DNA of 64,000 bases from the NCBI GenBank assembly GCA_037833965.1, contig AP031355.1:31149501-31213500 (forward strand), in the 5' to 3' direction. Positions 12,421-21,048 of the stretch are shown piece after piece. Source of the DNA: Marchantia polymorpha subsp. ruderalis. Its lineage: Eukaryota > Streptophyta > Marchantiopsida > Marchantiales > Marchantiaceae. The notes below the pieces were generated by a model. It saw nothing but the letters and a program-made list of their open reading frames with translations, did no database searches and was not told the DNA's origin. The position numbers and the translations under genes are program-made. Position 1 is the first letter of the stretch. Each line of letters begins with the position of its first letter.

Positions 12421-15144
12421 TATGTCACATGGCCCTGCCGTTTGGGAGGGGTACCTTAATTGATCCACCTCGCTCCGCGGGAATCCATTCTTGCAAAATT
12501 GACTGTGATCTGACCGGGGGAGGTGATATGGGCTTGCCAACGCATCCTTTGCGGCCGCATCCTCGCCACATGGCATCACCCTGCCACGCACGCAGTGCAT
12601 GGAGGAAGGGAAAATGACGGACCGCTCGCGTGCGGCCCTCTAGCCCTTTTTGACCTTCGCTTCACATGGAGGGGCATGCGAGACGCGACAACGGCGGTCT
12701 TGCGCTTGCGTTGTACCACTCAATCTCGTGCATCGAGCAATTTGATCTTCCTAGAGTTACTCGACACAAACTTTGCGCGTGCATCTTGTTGCTCTGCGAG
12801 CTGCCCGAGCGTGTGCAACCTGGACTTGTCATTCCTACCGCTCGAGTGCTCGCGTTGAAGGTGAATTGATTTCTTCGTGCAGCAGGACCTCGTCGAGATG
12901 CTCCTCTAGACGCTCCAATTGCCGGCCGAAGGTGAGTTTGTTGGTGATCTACCTCGCCAAATCGCTGCTCCACTAATTGAGATACCGTGGTTCAATTTTT
13001 GGCATCAATTCCTTGTTTGTCACATTTTTTCAATATAAATCTGATTGAACCTTTTAGTTTTTCCGAAGAAGAGTAGCTTTTGCAAAATTTTCAAGCACGA
13101 CCAAACATAAAGCTTGGAAAAGCTCGCTTGTTGTTTCTTTGATACTACGGTCACTTGACGAAACAACCAACTCCACTACTCTAGTGTAACCATCTTTAGT
13201 TAGTTAGAACTAAAGTATTAGTTACTCTAAATTTTGATATAGATGCTTTAGCGTGCACTAGTGTGGGAGGGTAGTTTTTTTTTTCGGAAATAATGTAGTT
13301 TGGAAAGTAAGGATGAGCAACTTTAAACTTTTAGAGTAGTAGTAATAAGAAGAGGAGTAATTAGGGAATTTGGAATAGATGCTGAATAGGAGTAGGTGAT
13401 AGAAAGTATCCCAATAGGAAGAGCTTGGCGTGCTTGTTCCAACGAGCTCAAGAACGTGAGGAATGGACAAGGGGAACCTGAGCTACAAAGGGATGCAATG
13501 GAGACCATGTTTCGACAAAGGCCTAGTACAGTCTTTGGCGAAGAGCCTTCGGACTTAGGCGTTATCGTCTTTGAAGTTACCTACGAAGTATCTTAGGCAA
13601 CAAATTCCCACTTAAGTAAAAGATGGAGCCGCACGGGAAAGAAATTCAAATTCCAACACCTTGGATTCGCACGAATGTGCAATGCCGTTGGAGCAGCAGA
13701 TTACACATGGAGGAGCGCAAACTCATTTCTCATATTTCACGAAAATGCAGTTGCGAATTGAAAGCACAACGAGGTTTGTGAGTGAGAAATTGCGGAAGTA
13801 GCCATGAAACGAGTTGGAGTAATTCAATTCATAGTCTTGAAGGTGTCTGAAGTCGGATTGAGGGCTTACCGTAACGAGCTGATCGTTGCCAAACTTGATT
13901 TCTAGATGTGGGGCTGGAATTGGATCTGCCCTGCAATTCTGCAAGAGTGTAACGACAAGAGCGGGCCAGATGTCAATGGACTTCGAGACAATTCCGCACT
14001 TTGGCAAATTTAAGATTAGGAGAAGGTGTTGGGGCGATGCGCAGGAGAAGATGGGGATCTCACCTTCGATAGTGAAAGTGTGAAGATGACGCGAGCAGAA
14101 GAGAAGACGTATGCGGTCATATTCAAGAAATCGCGCTCAAGAAAGAATGGATACCGGACGACAAGGTACTGAGATCGATTGGAAAGAAATGTGGCAGTAG
14201 AGCTTATCTTTTGGCCTTCGCGGACAATCTAGAAGACGACATGGCAGGTTGGATTTATTGAGTGAGCTTTAAGAGGAGATGATGTGGAGGGCACGGTTTC
14301 TGTGGTATGTCACGCGCCAACACATTGATGAATCTTTGAGAGGATTGATGAATTACTTATGCTACTTCTTCATCAATTAAGAAACAGAGTTATGGGGTTG
14401 CAGATCGCAGCGGAGCAGGACAGATTCTCGCTCCAGACACACGCAGTGGACGGGGATGAGACGCGATGTGCCAACGAGATCGACACAGATCAAGAGTACA
14501 CTCAGCTTGCGTTGCATTTGGCGAGAATAGACAAGTCAGGAGATGATGTGGAGGGACGGCCGTAGAAGAAGCGGATATTGCAGCAGGTCGCAATTTCAAA
14601 GACAACTGATCACCGCGCCAAAATTCGCGTTCGAAGACCTATCCTTACAAATGTGCGTGCTCGCAGCAAAATGAAGATAAGACAATTGCTAATTGAGGAA
14701 AAAGATAGCATCGAAGGCAATGTAGCCGCCTTTCAAGGCCGATTCACTTCGGTGGAGTCGACGGAGTTAGAAGCAGAGCTTGTAGACACGGAAGAAGAGG
14801 GACCTTCGGCCTTTGGATTGGAGATCTTTGGCAGTACCAGTGAAAGATTCGGCAAAGGAAGCCAAAGAGGAGAGAGATGACACTGAGGTGGAGATCTTGG
14901 ACCGGAAACCAGAGCCTTTGAGCCAATCCATTGTTTACATGCCTTCGGGGAAGATGTGTTCGGAGTAATCAGTGGAATTGTCAAACACGGAGGAGAACTC
15001 CACTTCGTTGGAGGAGCTAGTAAATCGTGTAGTGCAAGATGTGGGGAGAACAGTCACAGAGCAACAACCGGCACCCTCGTCTTAGGTGTCTTCGGAAACT
15101 GTCAACCTGGATAGCGCGAAGACCATACGGCTGAAGAACCCAAG

Positions 15145-15522
15145 TTGATTGGACTTAGTGCAATGGACATGCCAAGCGAGCACGTTATTTCTTTGCTCCG
15201 CTATTTGGACGGTAAGTTGGAGAAGTATGTCGGACCATCAATCGTGGGATCGTACATGAAGTTAGTGCGTAGCAGGATGCGGACGAAGATGACAGCATCT
15301 ACAGAGATAGCCAAGAAAGTAGAAAGTTTGATTATCAAGTGCGCGGAGGTGAGGACTACGTTACTACAGAAGGAGAAGCGACTTCGTGAGTCAAAGTCAG
15401 AGTGTGCAAAACTCCAGAAGAGTTTGACGGCAGAGAAGGAACTTCGTAAGTCTTCGGAGAAGATTTGCGAGAGTCTTTTGAGTGATATTGAGACTACAAG
15501 GAAGTCAACCGTCAATCTTTGA
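15145..15522 (+). pseudogene. Coiled-coil gag-like fragment of the nested element
   Basis: A 125-codon stretch rich in Lys, Glu, Ser and Leu, with a heptad-like pattern in its second half (KEKRLRESKSECAKLQKSL and following). It resembles gag-like coiled-coil proteins that I recall from liverwort repeat families. Related coding-like stretches occur nearby at 13396-13596 and 14578-14880 on the same strand. Taken as a fossil part of the nested element, not a host gene. The family name is uncertain. Confidence 0.45.
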
Positions 15523-16344
15523 AACAGATTGAAGACGCATAGGGTGGTCTTTAATGAAAATAGGGTCGTGCAGACGAGCTGATCGCAAATCCGGCGAAGA
15601 GAAATCTATTACATGCAGCGAAGTTAGTGGCGAAGGCGAAGGAGTTGGCGAAGGAGTTGGATTCGTTCCTCTCCGGTTTGGAGGAGACGAAGTAATTCTT
15701 AGAGTTGGAGATTTCAACCGTTTTGCGTAGGTTAGGATTAGATAGTAATTCATCGGGCGTGGTGACTGCCCGGTCTGCTGGCGTCGCGTCTATTGGAAGC
15801 TTGCATCATAGCAAGTGACATCTCAGTGAGTTAGTTAGGAATAAAGAGACCTAAGGCTTCTGCCTTCATTAGTTAGTTTCTCAATTTTTAGTCTGCATTC
15901 CTCTTCGCGTGTGTGAAATTGAGTGTGTTTGTCACCGTGCGCAAGTTAGTTCGGTTTGTCGAAGATACCGCATCTGAAGTAGAGGATTCCATTCGGATAT
16001 TCTGAGTAGTGTATGGCTAGCTTAGGATTTAAGCAAATCTCTTAATTGGAAGCTCAATGCAATCGGCTGAGTGTGTACTTCAAAAATTCCCCCCCCCTTA
16101 AATATCAAGTGTAGAGTCGCGATCGAATTCTGTAGGCTTTGATTGGATGAAATTCAGGATTTGAGTGTGAATATACTCTGCAATGTGCTGCCTTCGGACT
16201 TAGCAATTGCAGTATTTTTGGGAGTAACATGTACTTGAGAAGTAAAACTCTTCAATAGTATGTTAATTTGTGACACTACTTGGTTCTTTAGTGTTTCCGT
16301 GGGATCAAATCTTTACAATTATGCTCCATTTTTGTAATTATTTG

Positions 16345-16688
16345 CTATGACAACTAGTCATAGCTGCCACGTTAGCGATCCGCGCGCTTGGTAGGTAGAA
16401 AGTAGGTATGTTAGTTGACAGTGCCACGTCAGCGATATGTGTGCCTGTTAGGTAAAGATTGAGTTTGTTAGTTGGGAGCGCCACGTCAGTGATCTGTATG
16501 CTTGTTAGGGTTATCCGTCATGTCATTTATTCACAAGAAGTGAGATGGATGGTGAGATTAGATTTTATCTCCTTGTACTTGTTAGTGAAAGTTATATAAG
16601 AGAGAGTAGAACCATTGTTGGTATCTCTCATCTTAAGAGTTTATGTTTCCATTTTTGAGTGAACTTCTTTCTAAATTCTAGTGCTACA
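16345..16688 (+). repeat. Right LTR-type end of the nested element
   Basis: Shares with 46.83-47.11 kb the ordered words GCCACGT, GCTTGTTAGG, TTATCCGTCATGT, GGATGGTGA, TATATAA, AGTAGAACCATTGTTGG and AGAGTTTATG, ending in CTAGTG(C/T)TACA. A GCCACGT-containing unit of about 60 bp occurs three times near its left side (about 16364, 16421 and 16480), so it carries an internal short tandem repeat. Confidence 0.65.
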
Positions 16689-17049
16689 TCTCAATAGAAG
16701 AGGATATAATTTGATGTTGTAGTTTTCATCCCTAAATGGTAAAGAGAATTGTACACGATCAATAGATTCCCATGCAAGATTACTAATGTCATCCAATTGC
16801 AGTAAGTTCAATTGATGCTAGGAGATAATTCAATCTTCCCCAACCCCACTTATGTCATCACTATCATCTGAGTTCAATAACTTATCCTTTTTCCAGGTGT
16901 CGGTGCATATAGAAAACTCCTTCCATACAGTTCGGTATGCATGCTCTTGATTCACTACAGCCATGCTATATCTAACCCATAAATTTTGATCACGGTTAGT
17001 TCCAATAGATTGATCACTCTCTAAGTAAATTCAAAGTGTATCAAAGAAT

Positions 17050-17430
17050 TCATAAACACCAACATACAAAAATCACATCCAGAGGTATGGAAAAACTTGT
17101 TGAAGATCCTACGAGTCTCCATGATTTTCTTGAAAGCAAGGAAGTTTCCACTTGCCAGGTGAATGTCCCGCGATTCATAATCCTTCTAGTCTCATTAACA
17201 GGATCTGATGAAGAGAAAATGAACTCATTTTTTGGAAGCTTGAGCATGATGGATGTATCTTTCACAATGAGAACCTCTTCACTATGTTTTGAACCAGATT
17301 TCGAATGCTCATCAAATAAGCCATTCAAAGTCACAAATTCTCTCAAGTTTGTTTTTACCAGCCTCAAATAACGATTTTGTGACTCCTTTGTCACTGATAT
17401 CTCGTCAAATTGTTGGTTGACTACCGACAA
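17050..17430 (-). pseudogene. Gag-like remnant of the Copia-type element
   Basis: The longest minus-strand open stretch of the element (126 codons) lies where gag is expected, about 0.6 kb inside the 5' LTR. The words MLKLPKNEF and ETSLLS recall the LPxxF and SLL segments of Copia gag. The match is weak and by eye only. It is treated as fossil. Confidence 0.35.
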
Positions 17431-17806
17431 TCTGTGGCTAACAAAGCAAATCTAATCAGCTACAGTGTTCTGCGGGTCTGTGATAGGTAGGTTGACACTG
17501 TGGTTGTGATTTCCCACAAGGATAAACAATAAGCCGATTGTCTCCGTTTTTAGATTGAAACCTTCGACTTTTTATGCAAAATTTTGTGATCTTTGCAAAG
17601 ATCTTTAGAATTTGAAAAAAGAAAAGCGGTGGAGTCTACCCCTTGAACCACACTAGCAGCTAAGTGCGTCACCGTCAGATGATTGCCACATACACTGCCT
17701 CGAGTTAAAATTCTGGTTGAACTTCAACCTTCAAATGGGAGAAAAGACAATCGAGTGTTTCTTAACTTTCATATTTTTCCTGTCACCTTGAACACTTAGA
17801 AACTCA

Positions 17807-18030
17807 ATCTTGAACTTCGTGAACTAGCTCGAACTTCTAAAGATCCACCGAACTTCTCCGACTCATACTCCTAATCAAAAACCTTGAACTTCTATGACTC
17901 ATACTCCGAGTCAAAAACCTCAAACTTCTGGAGCTCCACCAAACTTCTCCAACTCATACTCCGAATAAAAAATCTTGAACTTCTTGAGCTCCACCAAACT
18001 TCTCTGACTCATACTCCGAATCAAAAACCT
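17807..18030 (-). repeat. Tandem repeats of about 69 bp in the element's 5' leader
   Basis: Three to four diverged copies carry the plus-strand words GACTCATACTCC(G)A(A/G)TCAAAAACCT and GAGCTCCACCAAACTTCTC. They end directly at the primer-binding site at 18031. The array therefore lies in the leader between PBS and gag. Confidence 0.7.
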
Positions 18031-18044
18031 ACTCTGATATCAAT
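18031..18044 (-). other. Primer-binding site, initiator-Met tRNA type
   Basis: On the minus strand TGATATCAGAGT lies two bases inside the 5' LTR end. The usual plant initiator-Met-tRNA site is TGGTATCAGAGC, a 10/12 match. Its position and orientation agree with the purine tract at the other end. Confidence 0.8.
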
Positions 18045-18279
18045 TGTAACATCAAAACACCCAAGTGACAGGAAACACTCGACAAGATGTAGTGTGATTC
18101 ACTCTTCAAAGGGGTTACGTCCACTGAGAGAACATGCTGCACTTTACTCCAGGTTTGTCACAAAAGACTCTACACATGTACAAGCAGAAGTTGAGATATT
18201 TAACCCCGGTCCACGCTATCGTTCCAACTAAATATAGCTAGGACCTGAGGTTAGTCCTTAATTGGAGTTAAAGTCAACA
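18045..18279 (-). repeat. 5' LTR of the Copia-type element
   Basis: A 235-bp copy bounded by TGTAAC and CAACA, homologous to 10823-11059. It differs from that copy at about 40 positions by eye, with C/T and G/A changes prominent, as expected of an old, formerly methylated repeat. Confidence 0.8.
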
Positions 18280-18977
18280 AAATATGTATTTAACTAAAAT
18301 ATACTTACGATTTATTTCTCATTAAACTGTTATGGTACCATAATCAAATTATTTCAATTTGAAAAAGTAAAACAAATTTCACATATATTTTCAAATATAT
18401 CAGTAAATCTTAAAAATGGTCTATATTCAAACTTCAAAATAGAATTCAAACTGTAGAAAAATAATTTTTCTTTAATAAAATGATGAGAATATATAATTTC
18501 TGTAAAAAAGCTGTATATCCAATTTAAAATTTGACAGATTTTTTAATTTGTAAGAAAATTGCAGAAACTGAAAATAAAAAATCAAGAAATCTTCAGATTT
18601 CTTCACATTGTCTCCTTTGAAAGGAATTTCAAAGGAGAAATGTGAAGATTGTATTTTTTTTTCGAAATTTCTGAAGATTTCAAAAAAAAACTTTTATATG
18701 CGTAAACGAATATCTTAGATTACAAACATTTGATACTTGTGAAAATCTATATTACATTTTCAAGTATTGAAATTCCAGAAACTGATATTCTATCTACAAT
18801 TCTAATTATTTTCGAAATACGTTGTTGAAGACAACAGAAAGATTAAATCATTCTATTATTTAGTCGAAGGAGACAATTGATGAGAAAAAAAATAAAAAAA
18901 TGCAAGGAAGTAAAATTATTGTGTTAAATAAATTCTGTACCACCTGTTGAGAGGAGATAATTTCTCAAAAAAATACA
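18280..18977. other. AT-rich intergenic DNA
   Basis: No open frame or RNA gene. A near-perfect hairpin lies at 18601-18647. The stretch leads into the large perfect hairpin. Confidence 0.5.
18601..18647. repeat. Hairpin with 21-22 bp arms
   Basis: The left arm 18601-18622 (CTTCACATTGTCTCCTTTG...) and right arm 18627-18647 are reverse complements except for one inserted base, around a 4-nt loop. Weaker pairing continues outward through GAAATCTTCAG near 18587 and CTGAAGATTTC near 18671. It could be a small foldback element or a precursor-like hairpin. Confidence 0.6.
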
Positions 18978-19090
18978 ATTTTTTATGGTTAGATAGGTTA
19001 GAAATATGCTTGCATCACTTCATAACGATTCAGCATGAATCGTTATGAAGTGATGCAAGCATATTTCTAACCTATCTAACCATAAAAAAT
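18978..19090. repeat. Perfect 55-bp inverted repeat, 3-nt loop
   Basis: The arms 18978-19032 and 19036-19090 are exact reverse complements with GCA between them. The core (19022-19046) is repeated at 19120-19144. Perfect pairing over 55 bp is striking next to old, diverged repeats. Options are a young foldback element, a small-RNA hairpin, or an assembly or replication artefact. Confidence 0.85.
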
Positions 19091-19145
19091 CGTATAACGA
19101 TATTTATATAACGATATTTATAACGATTCAGCATGAATCGTTATC
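19091..19145 (+). repeat. ATAACGATATTT repeats and second copy of the palindromic core
   Basis: Two to three copies of ATAACGATATTT follow the large hairpin directly, and the 25-bp palindromic core from its tip recurs at 19120-19144. The whole 18978-19145 interval looks like the product of local template switching. Confidence 0.65.
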
Positions 19146-19917
19146 TTTTTCTCTTGTGATTTTTTCCACAATTGCATTTCACTGTTAAGCATGCAATAAC
19201 ATTAGTTTTTTTATATTAGAAGAAAATAATGAAATAATCATATAAGTGAATTGATATCATTTATGACCCCCTTTTCTATGACATATATATTTAAATGTGA
19301 ATTATATATTCCTAAGTATTTACATGAATTAAAATTACCTACATAATTTTATGTACATCTGTTTTGTAGTGGTGATTGAAATTTGCTGAAACGATGAAGA
19401 AATGGATATGAAAAAATAATATCTTGTTGTCAAAGTACTAGGAACTAAACTCTAACATTTTTGGTGATAAATTTTGTCAACAACATATCGTATTTCTATT
19501 CATATTTATATCCAAACCTTGCACCACTTTGTGACCGGCCGGTTAATTGACATTCTCATCCCATCGTGTATTGCACACTATGTAATACATAGCTAGTACA
19601 GAGCTAAACCTCCCAATAGTGACGTACATTGGTCTTAGAGTTTTCTGTCACTATTGGGAGGTGTCACACATACGAGGGTAGGTGATATTTAGAGTATCAT
19701 GTAGATACATTCTTATTGCATGTTTAGTGGATCCGCTAAATATTTAGCGGGTCATTTGGCTCTTCGAACTTGAACTTCCGTAAACAATGATTAGTGAAAT
19801 TACAGTTGTTTGATGTTCACGATGAGAAGATTTCTAACACAAAAAATTTCTAAGTTTTGTGTACTCTCCTGTATATAAACAATTTCTACTATAGAATATT
19901 TTTAAGATTTACGAACT

Positions 19918-20310
19918 CTACTGTATATCGAAGATTTCTACCACACGAAGAGCTCCATGGCTCAATTGACAAGTGATTTTTTTCGTTTGATAAATATTGA
20001 GAATCAATTCTGCTTGGTAAATTTTGCAAAATTGAATGCTCTCTAGTTTACAGTGGTGGTTATAATCAACATGAATATCAATTGGTACGAAGAACTTCAT
20101 GAGCACAGGTTGATTTCTGATTCTTTTATAGATACTAAAGTGGCAATCTTTGAAAGTAATTCCAAATGGATTTCTTGATGAAGGCCGAAACTTGATACTT
20201 TGAGACGGATTTTGATTATCACATGAGAGTCTCCAATGGAAAACGTCATGGAACTCAATGATGATTAGGGATTTTAAGTGTCCGACTTTGTCCCTCGAAG
20301 TTTTCTGCAA
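19918..20310 (-). other. Unrecognised 130-codon frame inside the TIR element
   Basis: An open minus-strand frame of 130 codons in otherwise AT-rich DNA. The product would be basic and His/Phe/Ile-rich, with no motif that I can name and no DDE-type catalytic spacing. It could be a remnant of the element's own coding region, a captured host fragment, or chance. Confidence 0.2.
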
Positions 20311-20918
20311 GCAAAATCTGCTGATTTCTTGAAGGACTTAGTTTGAGTATCTCATTCATGAGGAATTGATTTATGATTTTGAAAACGCGTGAGAAATCAG
20401 TTCAATGCCACAAGTTCAACCTCAAAAAAGTTTAAGCTAGTCGAAGAGCCCAAGATTCCAGTCATTTTGAATTTTCTCATTTTCCCTCAGATGATCCGGG
20501 ATATCTTCACACAAAGTGTTTGGATCACACCGAGCACTAATGACACCCTAGTATAGCCTTTGTATGATGTGCAAAATGATATCAATTCCTGTACAATATG
20601 CTTCATCGCATAATTTAAAGCACACTTCCTTAATTTATGCTCCGAGCATAAAATAAGAACATCCACGTGTTTTTAGTACATGTCTTCTTGGACATATATT
20701 TGATGTTTGTCAAGGAAAAGTATCAGATAATAATGAGAGCCGTGCACCTTTGTTGCATTCAATCTTCTCACAATATAATTGAATCATGATTCAACCTCAT
20801 TGGAAGCATAGAAAAAAACATGATTCTAAACCCGCAAACTGTGAACGGATACTTTTGGTAATTATGATAATCATTAAAGCTCTTATTAAATCACTATGTC
20901 ACTATTAAATCTTCTCAT

Positions 20919-20941
20919 GTCACTATTGCCAATAGTGACAT
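20919..20941. repeat. Palindrome TGTCACTATTG / CAATAGTGACA
   Basis: Arms of 11 bp around a single C, built from the same word as the element's TIR (CACTATTGGGAGG). A counterpart with the same words occurs near 47740-47762 in the second copy, so it is a family feature. Confidence 0.7.
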
Positions 20942-21048
20942 ACGGTTCTTATTGAGCAGATTTACACGTTAGAAACTAATGGTTCTACACATTCATGTCA
21001 CTAATGGTAGAATGTCACTTGTAGGAGGTGACACTATTGGGAGGTTTA

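Larger units (their letters stand above)
13185..16688 (+). mobile_element. Second LTR-type element nested in the Copia-type one, broken
   Basis: The left part (13185-13255) begins TGTAACCATC and matches the first 70 bp or so of the solo LTR at 46.76 kb. The right part (about 16345-16688) matches the remaining ~270 bp of that same LTR and ends GCTACA, with a plus-strand TATA-like word (TATATAAGAG) near 16605. Between them lie gag-like stretches on the plus strand. The flanking 5-mers TCTAG and TCTCA agree only partly. The ends are rearranged relative to the solo LTR, no polymerase is visible, and the copy is broken in several places. It lies inside the minus-strand element, so it arrived after it. 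Confidence 0.55.
10823..18279 (-). mobile_element. Copia-type LTR element, broken, minus strand
   Basis: Two related direct repeats (10823-11059 and 18045-18279) begin TGTAA and end CAACA. On the minus strand the higher-coordinate copy is followed inward by a primer site matching 10 of 12 bases of the initiator-Met-tRNA type (18031-18042). The lower-coordinate copy is preceded by a purine tract (11060-11070). This fixes the orientation as minus. The flanking 5-mers are AAAAA and AAATA, a 4/5 target-site match. By eye the LTRs differ at about 15-17% of positions, mostly transitions, so the copy is old. No intact polymerase frame is visible. One gag-like remnant lies near its 5' end, and a second LTR element sits inside. 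It is clearly broken, with many breaks. Confidence 0.8.
19607..21046. mobile_element. TIR-bounded DNA transposon (TA target), non-autonomous
   Basis: The left end AACCTCCCAATAGT (19607-19620) is answered by its exact reverse complement at 21033-21046, each flanked by TA (19605-19606, 21047-21048). Subterminal inverted copies occur at about 19651-19664 and as a palindrome at 20919-20941. About 180 bp of the right end recurs at 47.69-47.87 kb, showing a family. A TA target would fit Tc1/mariner-like elements, but no DDE/D transposase is visible in the 1.44 kb. It is best called a large MITE or non-autonomous element. Confidence 0.7.

Noticed and set aside
17884-18231. 115-codon plus-strand frame
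   Set aside because: It runs through the leader repeats and the LTR against the element's own orientation. It is a by-product of the 69-bp repeats.
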